DNA of 64,000 nt from JAWVFM01 sp963843315 (GTDB lineage: Bacteria > Actinomycetota > Thermoleophilia > Solirubrobacterales > 70-9): positions 1 through 64,000 of the forward strand of contig CAWJJU010000002.1 in assembly GCA_963843315.1 (NCBI GenBank), written 5' to 3'. This document shows positions 16,276 through 25,808 of this stretch, in pieces. Made by a program: the position numbers and the translations under genes. The notes beneath the pieces were generated by a model that had not been told where the DNA came from, ran no database searches, and was given only the letters and a program-made list of their open reading frames with translations. The first letter of the stretch is position 1. Each line of letters opens with the position of its first letter.

Positions 16276-18147
16276 TCAGTGCCGGTTGCGCGTCTCGCTC
16301 AGCACCGCGCTGTGCCCGTCGCGCTCGCCGGCCTCCTCCTCGGCGATGACGTGGAGCACCGCGTTGATGAGCGCGAGATGGGTGAACGCCTGAGGGAAGT
16401 TGCCCAGGTGCTCGCCGCTGCGGGCGTCGAGCTCCTCCGCATAGAGGCCGAGGGGGCCCGCCATCATGATCAGCCTGCCGCAGAGCTCGTGCGAGCGGAC
16501 CTGCTCGCCGATCTCGCACAGGGCCGAGACCAGCAGGAACGAGCAGATCGTGAAGGTGCCCTCCTTCTCTGAAGAGACGCCGTCGTCGGACTCGGCCGGC
16601 TTGTAGCGCAGCACGAGGCCGTCCTCGGTGAGCTCATCAGCAACCGCGAGGATGGTCGCCCGGACTCGCTCGTCGCTCGCCGGCAGGAAGCGGACGAGGG
16701 GGATCAGCAGCGTCGAGGCGTCGAGCGCGTCGGTGTCGTAGTGCTGGGTGAAGACGCCGCGCTCGTTCACGCCGTTCTCCAGGAGGTCCGCCCGGCAGGC
16801 CTCGGCCTCCGCGCGGTAACGCCGCGCGTTGTCGTTTTCGCCGTGCTCCTGGGCCAGACGGGCGCCCCGATCGAGGGCCACCCAGGACATGAGCTTCGAG
16901 GAGACGTAGTGCCGGGGCTCGCCCCGCGACTCCCAGATGCCCTGGTCGGGCTCGCGCCAGGCGCGCATCGCGCCCTCCACCTGGTCGCGCGCAACGGGCC
17001 AGATGCCCTCCGGCAGGCCCTGCTTGACCTTGTGCTGGATGTAGACCGAGTCGAGGAAGGCGCCGTAGACATCGTTCTGGCGCTGCTCGACGGCGCCGTT
17101 GCCGATCCGCACCGGCCTGGCGCCGCGATATCCGGAGAGGTGCTCCAGGATCGACTCGGGCAGGTCATCCTCGCCGCCGATCCCGAACATGATCTGCGAG
17201 TCCGGGCCCTTCCCCTTCATGAGGCCGGTCGCGAACCCCAGGTACTCGAGCGCCTCGTGGTCGAGGCCGAGCGCGTGGAGCGCCCACAGCGAGAAGGTCG
17301 AGTCGCGCAACCAGGTGTAGCGGTAGTCCCAGTTGCGGTTGCCGCCCGGGGCCTCCGGCAGCGAGGTCGTCGCGGCCGCGAGCAGGGCACCCGTCGGCCG
17401 GTAGCTCAGCCCCTTCAGGGTGAGCGCCGAGCGCTGGAGGTGGCCGGACCAGGCGTGGTCGGGGAACCGCCCGGCCTGGATCCAGCTGCGCCAATAGCTC
17501 GAGGTCGCCTCGATCCCCTTGCGCACGTCGGCGACGCTCTCCGGCGCCCGCTCGTGCCCCCAGGAGAGGCAGCAGAAGGCTGCGGCGTCATCGGAGAGGT
17601 CCTGCGCCGCCGCCACGGCGCCGCCCTCGATGCGGGCGTCCATGCTCGTCGTCAGGCGCAGGCTCACCCCTTCGTGCTCGGCGACGAACGCGTCGCCGTC
17701 CTCAACCCACTGCGCGGGCTCCCTGCCGTAGCCGAACAGCGGCGCGCACTCCAGAAGCAGCTGGGGGTCGCCCTCCTGGCAGGTCGCGACGGCGACGAGC
17801 ATCCGCCGCGAGCGGCAATCGCGCGGCTCCACGGGGTCGGCATCGGCGAGCATCGCGTGGCGAATCGCAAGCCAGCCGCTCGGGCCCATCCAGTCGGTGC
17901 CGATCACGTTGGTGCCGGGCAGGTAGCGGCGCGCGATCGGCGCCGAGACCTTTCCCGGGCCGAAGCGGAAGTGGCCGGCGCTGCGGTCCAGGATCGCCCC
18001 GAACACGCTGGGGGAGTCGAACCGGGGCAAACAGAGCCATTCGACGGACCCGTCGGGCGCCACCAGCGCGGCCGTCTCGCAGTCGGAGAGGAACGCGTAG
18101 TCGGAGATCGCTGGGAAGCCGTCGTCGTGCGGATGGTTCACCGGCAT
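16276..18147 (-). CDS. Glycoside hydrolase family 15 (glucoamylase/trehalase type)
   Basis: 623 residues starting MPVNHPHDDGFPAISDYAFL. The N-terminal beta domain has the family phrase GSVEWLCLPRFDSPSVFGAIL, and the (alpha/alpha)6 barrel shows NWDYRYTWLRDSTFSLWAL, the acid region EPDQGIWESRG and the base region YAEELDARSGEHLGNFPQAF. This is the actinobacterial GH15 type, where characterised members hydrolyse trehalose or short alpha-glucans. There is no signal peptide, so intracellular trehalose or glycogen turnover is likely. An upstream extension to 18489 is only the antisense of the PfkB gene. It is divergent from PfkB by 63 bases. Confidence 0.9.
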   Translation of the reverse strand: MPVNHPHDDGFPAISDYAFLSDCETAALVAPDGSVEWLCLPRFDSPSVFGAILDRSAGHFRFGPGKVSAPIARRYLPGTNVIGTDWMGPSGWLAIRHAMLADADPVEPRDCRSRRMLVAVATCQEGDPQLLLECAPLFGYGREPAQWVEDGDAFVAEHEGVSLRLTTSMDARIEGGAVAAAQDLSDDAAAFCCLSWGHERAPESVADVRKGIEATSSYWRSWIQAGRFPDHAWSGHLQRSALTLKGLSYRPTGALLAAATTSLPEAPGGNRNWDYRYTWLRDSTFSLWALHALGLDHEALEYLGFATGLMKGKGPDSQIMFGIGGEDDLPESILEHLSGYRGARPVRIGNGAVEQRQNDVYGAFLDSVYIQHKVKQGLPEGIWPVARDQVEGAMRAWREPDQGIWESRGEPRHYVSSKLMSWVALDRGARLAQEHGENDNARRYRAEAEACRADLLENGVNERGVFTQHYDTDALDASTLLIPLVRFLPASDERVRATILAVADELTEDGLVLRYKPAESDDGVSSEKEGTFTICSFLLVSALCEIGEQVRSHELCGRLIMMAGPLGLYAEELDARSGEHLGNFPQAFTHLALINAVLHVIAEEEAGERDGHSAVLSETRNRH

Positions 18148-18210
18148 GCGGAGATCATCGCGGAACCGGAGCGCCGCCGGCCGCGGGCGCTCTAGGATGC
18201 CGCCGTCCCG

Positions 18211-19131
18211 ATGAGCCTGACCGTCGTCGGATCCATCGCCTTCGATTCCGTGCGCACGCCCTTCGGGGAGCGAGAGCGCATGCTGGGCGGATCGGCGGTG
18301 CACTTCGCCCTCGCGGCGTCCTTCTTCACCGACGTGCAGGTCGTCGGCCCGGTCGGCGACGACTTCGGCGACGAGCACATCGACCTGCTTCGGCATAAGG
18401 GCGTCGACACAGCGGACATCGAGGTCGTCGCGGGCGGCGAGACCTTCTTCTGGCGCGGCCATTACGAGCACGACATGAACCTGGCGCACACCGACGACAC
18501 GCAGCTGAACGTCTTCGGGGAGTTCCAGCCCAAGCTGTCGGAGGCCTCGCGCGCGGCCGAGACGCTGTTCCTCGGCAACATCCAGCCGCAGCTGCAGCGC
18601 GACGTTCGCGGGGCCTGCGAGGGCACCCGGTTCGCCGCGCTCGACTCGATGAACTTCTGGATCGAAACCGCCCGCGACGCGCTGGTGGGGGTGCTGGGCG
18701 AGGTGGACTGCGTGCTCCTAAACGACGCCGAGATCCGCCAGCTCACGGGCGAGGCGAATCTCGCCAAGGCGGCGGCGGAGCTGATGGGGCTGGGCCCCAG
18801 GATCGTGGTCGCGAAGCGCGGCGAGTACGGCGCGGCGCTGTTCACCCCGGACCGCGCCTTCGCCCTGCCCGGATTCCTGCTCGAGGACGTCTGCGACCCC
18901 ACCGGAGCAGGCGACAGCTTCGCCGGCGGCTTCCTGGGCTATCTGGACGGCTGCGGCACCTCGGCGCCCGGCGACGCGGTGCTGCACAAGGCGATGGCCT
19001 ACGGAACCGTGCTGGCCTCGTTCAACGTGGAGGAGTTCGGCACCGAGCGGGTCGCCCGCCTCACGGCCGACGAGGTCTCGGCCCGGTACGAGGGCCTGCG
19101 CGCGCTCACGCATTTCGACGCGGCCGAGTAG
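18211..19131 (+). CDS. PfkB family carbohydrate kinase
   Basis: 306 residues. MLGGSAVHFALAASFF is the substrate-binding GG region, and DPTGAGDSFAGG at residues 230-241 holds the anion hole and catalytic Asp235. The group resembles the ribokinase/adenosine kinase branch annotated as sugar or nucleoside kinases; the sugar cannot be read from sequence. A TAGGAT box at 18193-18198 lies 12 bases before the ATG. It is divergent from the GH15 hydrolase, so a sugar released by that enzyme is one possible substrate. Confidence 0.88.
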   Translation: MSLTVVGSIAFDSVRTPFGERERMLGGSAVHFALAASFFTDVQVVGPVGDDFGDEHIDLLRHKGVDTADIEVVAGGETFFWRGHYEHDMNLAHTDDTQLNVFGEFQPKLSEASRAAETLFLGNIQPQLQRDVRGACEGTRFAALDSMNFWIETARDALVGVLGEVDCVLLNDAEIRQLTGEANLAKAAAELMGLGPRIVVAKRGEYGAALFTPDRAFALPGFLLEDVCDPTGAGDSFAGGFLGYLDGCGTSAPGDAVLHKAMAYGTVLASFNVEEFGTERVARLTADEVSARYEGLRALTHFDAAE

Positions 19132-19213
19132 CCGCCCGGCGGCCCCGCCGTTGCACCCCGACGGGGCAACCTGGGAGAATGGCGGGGAACTTCTGATCGC
19201 CGAAGGAGAGGCA

Positions 19214-20617
19214 ATGGCCACCGAGGAGCGCACCACGGAGCAGCCGGACGACGGCGCTGTAGCGACCGCCGGCAACGACACGCTCACCATCACCGACAAC
19301 CGCACCGGAAAGACCTACGAGGTCGAGATCACCGACGAGACGATCAGGGCGATGGACCTTCGCCAGATCAAGGTCAACGAGGACGACTTCGGGATGATGG
19401 CCTACGACCCGGCCTTCACCAACACCGCCTCGTGCCGGTCGGCGATCACCTACATCGACGGCGACAAGGGCATCCTCCAGCACCGCGGCTACTCGATCGA
19501 GCAACTCTGCGACCAGTCGAGCTATCTCGAGGTGGCCTACCTCCTCACGTTCGGCGAGCTGCCGACGCAGCCGCAGCTCGAGCGCTGGGTGTTCGACGTC
19601 ACCCACCACACCTTCGTCCACGAGGACATCAAGAACCTTTTCGAGACGTTCCGCTACGACGCTCACCCGATGGGGATGCTGCTCTCCGGAGTCGGGGCCC
19701 TCTCGACGTTCTACCCGGACGCGAAGCGCATCGACGATCCGGAGGAGCGCTACATGGCCGCGATCCGGCTGATCGCGAAGCTCCCGACCCTCGCCGCCTT
19801 CGCCTATCGCCACAACATGGGCCTTCCGTACGTCTATCCCGACAACGACCTCTCCTACTCGGAGAACTTCCTCTCGATGCTGTTCAAGAAGACCGAGGTG
19901 AAGTACGAGCCGGATCCCCGCCTCGCAAAGGCGCTGGACGTTCTGTTCATCCTCCACGCCGACCACGAGCAGAATTGCTCGACCAACGCGGTGCGAGGGG
20001 TTGGCTCGTCGCAGGTGGACCCGTACTCGGCAGTCGCCGCGGGAGTTGCAGCCCTCTATGGCCCACTCCACGGCGGCGCCAACGAGGCCGTGCTGCGGAT
20101 GCTGCGCCGCATCGAGGACCCGAAGAACATCCCCGAGTTCCTCGAGGGCGTCAAGAACCGCGAGGAGAAGCTCATGGGCTTCGGCCACCGGGTCTACAAG
20201 AACTACGATCCGCGGGCGCGGATCATCAAGAAGCACGTCGACGAGGTGCTCGAGGCCACGGAGTACAACCCGCTGATCGAGATCGCGACCGAGCTGGAGA
20301 AGCACGCGCTCGACGACGAGTTCTTCACGGACCGAAAGCTCTATCCGAACGTCGACTTCTACTCGGGCCTGATCTACGAGGCCCTGGAGATCCCGAACGA
20401 GATGTTCACGGTGATCTTCGCGATCCCGCGCACCTCCGGCTGGGTCGCCCAGTGGATGGAGATGAACGACGACTCCGAGCAGAAGATCGCCCGGCCGCGT
20501 CAGATCTACACCGGCGAGCTCGATCGCGAGTACGTCAAGGTTGCCGATCGCGAGGGCCCCGAGAAGATCACGGGCCCGCCCGCGCGGCGGCCCAAGCGCC
20601 AGCGCCGCGGGGCGTAG
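19214..20617 (+). CDS. gltA: Citrate synthase
   Basis: 467 residues from ATG 19214, preceded by the strong ribosome-binding site GAAGGAGAGG. The active-site residues are in place: His251 in ILHADHEQN, His286 in GPLHGGANEA, His325 in GFGHRVYKNYDPR and Asp381 in YPNVDFYSG. An N-terminal beta domain of about 60 residues (LTITDNRTGKTYEVEI) marks the hexameric, NADH-sensitive type I form of Gram-negative bacteria and actinobacteria. It condenses oxaloacetate and acetyl-CoA to citrate as the TCA cycle entry step. Aconitase and 2-oxoglutarate decarboxylase are encoded elsewhere in this window in separate units. Confidence 0.95.
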   Translation: MATEERTTEQPDDGAVATAGNDTLTITDNRTGKTYEVEITDETIRAMDLRQIKVNEDDFGMMAYDPAFTNTASCRSAITYIDGDKGILQHRGYSIEQLCDQSSYLEVAYLLTFGELPTQPQLERWVFDVTHHTFVHEDIKNLFETFRYDAHPMGMLLSGVGALSTFYPDAKRIDDPEERYMAAIRLIAKLPTLAAFAYRHNMGLPYVYPDNDLSYSENFLSMLFKKTEVKYEPDPRLAKALDVLFILHADHEQNCSTNAVRGVGSSQVDPYSAVAAGVAALYGPLHGGANEAVLRMLRRIEDPKNIPEFLEGVKNREEKLMGFGHRVYKNYDPRARIIKKHVDEVLEATEYNPLIEIATELEKHALDDEFFTDRKLYPNVDFYSGLIYEALEIPNEMFTVIFAIPRTSGWVAQWMEMNDDSEQKIARPRQIYTGELDREYVKVADREGPEKITGPPARRPKRQRRGA

Positions 20618-20636
20618 CGCGGCACAGGCGGGCGGG

Positions 20637-21688
20637 ATGCGGGGACGAACGATCGCCGCGGCGATCGTCGCGGCCTGCGCGCTCGGCGTGGCCGCAGCTC
20701 CCGCCGGCGCCTCGGCGCACGAGGTCGAGTTCGCCATCAACGCGGCGCCGTACCCGAAGAAGCTCGACCCGCCGCGCATGCGCCACGCGGGCATCGCGCG
20801 GGCGCGCTTCGGGCTCAACTGGACCCTCGTGCAGGGCTCGCGACACGGCGCCTTCGACTGGACCTTCTACGACAAGGAGGTCGCCCGGCTCGCGCGCAGC
20901 AAGATCACGGCGCTGCCGATCCTGATCGCAACCCCGCACTGGATCGCCCGCAACCCGTTGCATCCACCCACGACCAGCCGCGCCGGCAGGCAAGGGTGGC
21001 GGCGCTTCGTCGCCGCCGCCGCCGGCCGCTACGGGTCCCACGGGGCGTTCTGGAAGGCGCACTCGAAGCTGCCCTACCGGCCGGCGAAGGCCTGGCAGGT
21101 GTGGAACGAGCCCAACTACCCGGCCTCGTGGCGGCCGCGACCGGCGCCGCGCGACTACGTCCGGCTGCTCAAGATCACCCGCCGCGCCGTCCGCTCGGCC
21201 GACCGCCACGGCAAGATCGTTCTGGCAGGCCTCGGCCCGGGCCGCGGGGGTGGCGGCAAGTACACATCGGCCGGGTTCCTGACCCACGTCTATCGCGCGG
21301 GCGGCGGGCACCTGTTCGACGTCGCGGCGCTGAACGTCTACGCGGCCAGCGCCACCGGCGACGAGAAGCAGATCAAGGCCTTCTCGCACGCCATTCGCGG
21401 CCACACGCCGCTGTGGGTGACGGAGGCCGGCTGGTCGTCGGGACAAGGATCCCGGGCACATCTGGGCCGTCGGGTCCGAGAAGCGCGCAAGCCCGCCGCA
21501 TGCATGGTCTCTTCAGCTGGGCCAAGCGCCACCATCGCCGCTACGACCTCGCGGCGATCTTCTGGTTCGACTGGAAGGACATGCCCAGCCCGAAGCCCTC
21601 GGTGAAGGAATACGACTTCGGCCTGCGCCGCCAGGACGGCAGCCCCAAGCCGGCCTACGGCGTGTTCAGGCGCTTCGCGCGGCGCTGA
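20637..21688 (+). pseudogene. Secreted clan-A glycoside hydrolase-like protein, two frameshifts
   Basis: A signal peptide (residues 1-28, ending AGASA) leads into a TIM-barrel glycosidase like GH5/GH39. WQVWNEPN carries the acid/base Glu158 and LWVTEAGW the nucleophile Glu263. After WSS the frame is lost; DKDPGHIWAVGSEK is found one frame over, and the ending from AQARRMHGLFSWAK to FRRFARR one frame further. Deleting one G near 21441 and one C near 21484 rebuilds a full protein of about 350 residues with the expected last strand IFWFDWKD. Both catalytic residues lie before the breaks. Either the gene is decaying or the assembly has two indels within 45 bases. Confidence 0.75.
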
Positions 21689-21711
21689 AGCCGCTCACGC
21701 GCCTCCGCATC

Positions 21712-21717
21712 TAGACT
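21712..21717 (+). promoter_or_regulatory. Leaderless-type -10 box
   Basis: TAGACT ends eight bases before GTG 21726, the start of a two-gene unit of small hypothetical proteins. Confidence 0.4.
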
Positions 21718-21725
21718 CGCCGCGG

Positions 21726-22067
21726 GTGTCGACCTGGAGGCTCACGGTGAGGCATGGCCCCCGCGTGAAGCGGGACTCTTTCGACGACCTCGACGCCGCG
21801 ATCGACGCGGTGCGCAGCGAGGCGATCGAAGTCGCGCGGGAGGGGCCGCTGGAACCCGCCGAGGGCTTTCGCACCTACGGGCCCGGCGACCGCGTGGCGG
21901 CGCGGATCGAGCTCTCCACCGGGGGGCTGCTGCGCGGCCGCGAGGCCGGGGTCGACGTGATGGGCGACGGAAGCCTGATCCCCTACCGGGGGGTGATCCG
22001 CAAGGAGCGGCTCGAGGGGCGCACGCCGGACGCCGCGCTCCAATCGGTGCGCGAGGCGCTGGCATGA
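21726..22067 (+). CDS. Conserved-looking small hypothetical protein
   Basis: 113 residues from GTG 21726. It opens STWRLTVRHGPRVKRDSFDDLDAAIDAV and contains LSTGGLLRGREAGVDVMGDG, a soluble alpha/beta composition without signal or membrane segment. I do not recognise a family. It overlaps the next gene by four bases (ATGA), and codon use resembles the neighbours, which supports a real gene. The pair may act together. Confidence 0.6.
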   Translation: MSTWRLTVRHGPRVKRDSFDDLDAAIDAVRSEAIEVAREGPLEPAEGFRTYGPGDRVAARIELSTGGLLRGREAGVDVMGDGSLIPYRGVIRKERLEGRTPDAALQSVREALA

Positions 22068-22375
22068 GCGACTCCCAGATTCCCAAGGGCAGCTACGCCG
22101 CAGGCAACCGGGTCAGGCTGCCCCGCGGCGCCGAGCGCCCCATCCGCGTGTACCGCAACGGTGTCGAGCAGACCGAGGGCGAGGACTTCCGGGTCGCGGG
22201 CGGCATGGTCGTCTTCAGCGCGCCGATCATCAAGGAGGAGAAGCTCTCCGGCGTGCGGTGGCTCTCGATGCTGATCGGCGTGGTCGGCACCTATCGCAAG
22301 AACGAGTCCGTCGACGTGGAGTACACGCTTCGCGGCCAGACGAAGCTCGTCTCCGACGTGGAGATCATCAAGTAG
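22064..22375 (+). CDS. Small hypothetical beta-rich protein
   Basis: 103 residues, coupled to the previous gene by an ATGA overlap. Segments such as NRVRLPRGAERPIRVYRNG and GGMVVFSAPIIKEEKLSG suggest a mostly beta fold, and the 20-residue stretch around WLSMLIGVVGTY is mildly hydrophobic. No signal peptide is evident. I do not recognise a family or function. The two-gene unit sits between a secreted hydrolase and a secreted propeller, but nothing ties it to either. Confidence 0.6.
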   Translation: MSDSQIPKGSYAAGNRVRLPRGAERPIRVYRNGVEQTEGEDFRVAGGMVVFSAPIIKEEKLSGVRWLSMLIGVVGTYRKNESVDVEYTLRGQTKLVSDVEIIK

Positions 22376-22389
22376 GCTCTGCCGGCGCG

Positions 22390-23601
22390 ATGAGGAGCCG
22401 GGCTCCAGCCGCTGGGACCTCCATGGCGCGAGCCCGGGTTTGCCGCCGACGTCGCCTGCCTCTCGCGGTGTCCCTCACCTCGCTGGCCCTTGTCTCGGCA
22501 GCCCTTGCCGGCGCCGTCCCCCAGGCGGGCGCCCACATCTACTGGGCGATCCGCGGCGGCGCGACCGGCACGACGATCGGCCGCGCCAATCCCGACGGCA
22601 GCAGTCCCGAGCCGACCTTCATCAGCAGCGCCGCCGGGCCGGTCGGGGTGGCGGCCGATGCCTCGCACATCTACTGGGCCAACACCTTCTCCAACCCGTC
22701 GACGATCGGCCGCGCCAACCTCAACGGCTCGAACGTCGACGAATCCTTCGTGGCCATCGGCGCGGTCTCCTTCCCGTGTGGGGTGGCCGTGGACGGCAAG
22801 CACATCTATTGGGGAAATGCCACGGGAACCACGATCGGCCGCGCGAACCTGAATGGACAAGGCGTCGACCAGTCCTTCATCACGGGCGCCAGCGACCCGT
22901 GCGGGGTGGCCGTGGACGGCAAGCACGTCTACTGGGCGAACCAGGGAGCCGGCAACAACGGGACCACGATCGGCCGCGCGAACCTCGACGGCTCGAGCCC
23001 GCAACAGAACTTCATCACGGGCGCCATCGGCCCCGTCGGCGTCGCCGTCAACAGCAAGTTCATCTACTGGGGCAACGGCAGCTCGACCACGCTTGGCCGG
23101 GCGAAGCTCAACGGGACCGACGTGAATCAGAGCTTCATCACGGGGGGGACCCAGCCCGACCTGCCCGCGGTCGACGGATCCCACATCTACTGGTCGAACG
23201 CAGGCAGCAACACCCTGGGCCGGGCGAACCTCAACGGCACAGCGGCGAACCAGACGTTCCTGACCGTCCTCTCCAATCCAGGCGGAGTGGCCGTCGACGC
23301 ACCCTCGAACGCGTTCACCCTCGCGAAGCCGAAGCTCAACACGAAGAAGGGGACCGCAACCCTGACGGCGACGGTGCCGGGACCGGGCAAGCTCAAGCTG
23401 TCGGGCAAGGGCGTCGCGCCTGCGTCGAGCACGGCGAAGGGGTCCGGCAAGGTCAAGCTGAAGGTCAAGGCCAGCGGCAGCGCTGCGCGCAAGCTGAAGA
23501 AGAACGGCAAGGTGCGCTTGACCGCCAAGGTCACCTACACGCCCACCGGCGGCGCGCCGAAGACGATCTCCAAGCCGCTGACGCTGAAGCTGAAGCGCTA
23601 G
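22390..23601 (+). CDS. Secreted YWTD-type beta-propeller protein
   Basis: 403 residues. A basic start and hydrophobic stretch (SLTSLALVSAALAGAVPQAGA) form a signal peptide. Residues about 55-315 are six to seven repeats of the form GVAVDGKHIYW-x-TTIGRANLNG, the LDL-receptor YWTD propeller pattern. The last 90 residues are a separate Lys- and Ser-rich beta domain (GKLKLSGKGVAPAS, GKVKLKVKASG, GKVRLTAKVTY) that is common on surface proteins of this lineage and may bind the cell wall. Its ligand is unknown. A TAGGCT box near 22374 precedes the ATG. It converges with the acyl-CoA dehydrogenase at 23602 with no gap between stops. Confidence 0.8.
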   Translation: MRSRAPAAGTSMARARVCRRRRLPLAVSLTSLALVSAALAGAVPQAGAHIYWAIRGGATGTTIGRANPDGSSPEPTFISSAAGPVGVAADASHIYWANTFSNPSTIGRANLNGSNVDESFVAIGAVSFPCGVAVDGKHIYWGNATGTTIGRANLNGQGVDQSFITGASDPCGVAVDGKHVYWANQGAGNNGTTIGRANLDGSSPQQNFITGAIGPVGVAVNSKFIYWGNGSSTTLGRAKLNGTDVNQSFITGGTQPDLPAVDGSHIYWSNAGSNTLGRANLNGTAANQTFLTVLSNPGGVAVDAPSNAFTLAKPKLNTKKGTATLTATVPGPGKLKLSGKGVAPASSTAKGSGKVKLKVKASGSAARKLKKNGKVRLTAKVTYTPTGGAPKTISKPLTLKLKR

Positions 23602-24600
23602 CTAGCCCAGGCCGGCGAGGGCGGCCACGCGCTCGCGGTGCCGGCCGGGCGTCCCCAGCAGCTGCGCGCTCACGCGAGCGCGCTTGAGGAAGAAGTGGAT
23701 GTCGTGCTCCCAGGTGAAGCCGATGCCGCCGAGCGTCTGGATGGCGTCGTGCGTCACCGCGGTTGCCGCGTCGGAAGCCCGCGCCTTGGCCATCGAGGAG
23801 GCAAGGGGCAGCGACTCGGGCTCCGCGTCGGCGACCCACCCGGCGTAGTAGAGGAGCGAGCGGGCCTCCTCGACCTCCCAGAGCATGTTGGCCAGGCGGT
23901 GCGAGACCGCCTGGTAGGCGCCGATGGGCCGGTCGAACTGCTCGCGCTCCTTGGCGTACTCCACCGCGATGTCGAGCGCACGCGCCGCCACTCCCACCAG
24001 CTCGGCGGAGAGGACCACGACGCACCGGTCGGCCGCTGCGCCGACGTCGCCGGGAAGCGAGTCGCCGCCGGACGCCTTCGCGCGGAAGTAGGCGCGCGTG
24101 GTGTCGATGAGGCCCAGGCGCTCGAGCTCCACGTCGCCGGCCTCGACCAGGCGAGCTCCGTCGCCTTCGCCCAGTGCCAACACCGCAGCCCCGCTCGCTG
24201 CGCCGACGACCGGCTCGTCGTCCGGGGTGAAGGCGCAGGCGCCGCGCTCGTCGCCGGATGCCATTCCCGGAAGCCATTTCGACTTCTGCTCGTCGCTGCC
24301 GGCCGCCTCGACGAAGAACGCCGCGCAGGCGTTGGAGATCCACGGTGAGGGCGCGAGGGCATAGCCCATCTCCTCGGCGAGGATCACGGCCTCGATCGTG
24401 CCCAGGCCCTGTCCCTCGTAATCCTCGGAGATCGCGATGCCGGGCCAGCCGAGCCGGCAGATCTCACCCCAGAGGGCATCGTCGTAGGGGCTGTCGGACT
24501 CGGCCAGCTCACGGACCTTGTCGGGCTTGAAGCGCGAGGCGAGAAAGTCGTGCGCCGTCGACTTGATCTCGCGCTGCTCGTCGTTGAAGTCGAAATCCAT
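23602..24600 (-). CDS. Acyl-CoA dehydrogenase, shorter partner of a two-gene pair
   Basis: 332 residues, starting MDFDFNDEQREIKSTAHDFL. The fold is recognisable (GWPGIAISEDYEGQGLGT; REQFDRPIGAYQAVSHRLA; TLGGIGFTWEHDIHFFLKRA), but the FAD-binding middle region is short and diverged. In actinobacteria such proteins form heterotetramers with a full-length partner, as in the FadE26-FadE27 and FadE28-FadE29 enzymes that desaturate steroid side-chain or other bulky acyl-CoA. The partner is encoded 13 bases upstream at 24614-25753. It lies just 3' of the propeller gene in convergent orientation. The acyl substrate cannot be fixed. Confidence 0.88.
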   Translation of the reverse strand: MDFDFNDEQREIKSTAHDFLASRFKPDKVRELAESDSPYDDALWGEICRLGWPGIAISEDYEGQGLGTIEAVILAEEMGYALAPSPWISNACAAFFVEAAGSDEQKSKWLPGMASGDERGACAFTPDDEPVVGAASGAAVLALGEGDGARLVEAGDVELERLGLIDTTRAYFRAKASGGDSLPGDVGAAADRCVVVLSAELVGVAARALDIAVEYAKEREQFDRPIGAYQAVSHRLANMLWEVEEARSLLYYAGWVADAEPESLPLASSMAKARASDAATAVTHDAIQTLGGIGFTWEHDIHFFLKRARVSAQLLGTPGRHRERVAALAGLG

Positions 24601-24613
24601 CCCGGAGCTTCCT

Positions 24614-25753
24614 CTACCTAAGCTTCGGCAGGCCAAGGACCCGCTCGGCGACGATGTTTCGCAGCACGTCGGAGGTGCCGCCCTCGATGGAGTTGGCGCG
24701 CGAGCGCAGGAAGCGGTAGGCCCACAGGTCGCCACGCTTCAGGGTGTCGATGCCGCCCACCTCGATCGCGAGCTCGGTCAGCGCCTGGTTGGTCGACGAC
24801 CACTGCAGCTTGGCGATCGACCCCTCGGGGCCGGGGATGCCGACCTTCATCGTCGCCGTGAGCGCGCGCATCGCGCCCAGGCGCAGGGCCTCGATGCCGA
24901 TCTTCAGCCGCGCGATCTTGTCGCGGACGAGCGGATCGCCGGCGACGCCGCGCTCCTTGGCCAGGTCGATCAGCTCGTCGAGCGTGTTCGCAAGGCCCAG
25001 GGCGGCCGATGCGCCCAGGCCGGCGCGCTCGTTCATCAACGTCGTGATCGCGACCATCCAGCCGTTGCCGACGCCGCCGACGACGTTCTCGTCGGGGACG
25101 TAGGCGTTCTCGATGAAGAGCTCGTTGAACTCCGCCTCGCCGGTGATCTGCCGCAGCGGGCGGACCTCGACGGCGTCCTGCTCCATGTCCATCAGGAAGT
25201 ACGTGAGCCCCTTGTGCTTGGGGGCGTCGGCGTCGGAGCGGGCCACCAGCATGCACCACTTCGCCTCGTGCGCGAACGTGGTCCAGACCTTCTGGCCGGT
25301 GATTCGCCAGCCGCCGTTCTCCTTGACCGCGCGGGTCTTCAGCGACGCCAAATCCGAGCCGGACTCGGGCTCGGAGAAGCCCTGGCACCAGATCTCCTCC
25401 GCGGAGAGGATGGGCTCGAGGTAGCGCTCCTTCTGCTCCTCGGTGCCGTGGGCGATGACAACCGGGCCGCCCATGACGAGCCCGAGGACGTTGGCGGGGC
25501 GCGGCGCCCTGGCGCGCGCGAGCTCCTCGCCGAAGATCGACTGCTCGATGAGCGTCGCGCCGCGGCCGCCGTATTCCTTCGGCCAGGACACGCCCGCCCA
25601 GCCGGCCTCGTGGAGCTTGCGCTGCCACTCGCGCTCGAACTCGTACTGGACCTGGTCGCCGCCCTGAGGGGCAGGACCGGGATGGTTGTCGGCGATCCAG
25701 GCGCGAACCTCGTCGCGGAAGGCCTGCTCGGATTCGGTGAGGGTCAGGTCCAT
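24614..25753 (-). CDS. Acyl-CoA dehydrogenase, full-length partner
   Basis: 379 residues. CQGFSEPESGSDLASLKTRA and WRITGQKVWTTFAHEA are the FAD/substrate loops; the last third ends with the helix RFLRSRANSIEGGTSDVLRN and AERVLGLP, the FAD-contacting GTS motif typical of FadE28/FadE27-like subunits. It is co-directional with the 332-residue gene 13 bases downstream and probably forms a mixed alpha2beta2 complex with it. It may act in beta-oxidation of long-chain, branched or cyclic acyl-CoA. A TAGATT box (plus strand 25765-25770) sits 11 bases before the ATG. Confidence 0.9.
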   Translation of the reverse strand: MDLTLTESEQAFRDEVRAWIADNHPGPAPQGGDQVQYEFEREWQRKLHEAGWAGVSWPKEYGGRGATLIEQSIFGEELARARAPRPANVLGLVMGGPVVIAHGTEEQKERYLEPILSAEEIWCQGFSEPESGSDLASLKTRAVKENGGWRITGQKVWTTFAHEAKWCMLVARSDADAPKHKGLTYFLMDMEQDAVEVRPLRQITGEAEFNELFIENAYVPDENVVGGVGNGWMVAITTLMNERAGLGASAALGLANTLDELIDLAKERGVAGDPLVRDKIARLKIGIEALRLGAMRALTATMKVGIPGPEGSIAKLQWSSTNQALTELAIEVGGIDTLKRGDLWAYRFLRSRANSIEGGTSDVLRNIVAERVLGLPKLR

Positions 25754-25808
25754 GCGGGCGAGGGAATCTATCGGTACGGGCGTCCCGGCGGCCCCTGGCG
25801 CCCGGGGC

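Noticed and set aside
22530..23330. Tandem DNA repeats in the propeller gene
   Set aside because: The periodicity follows the protein's YWTD blades, with diverged codons, and needs no mobile or satellite explanation.
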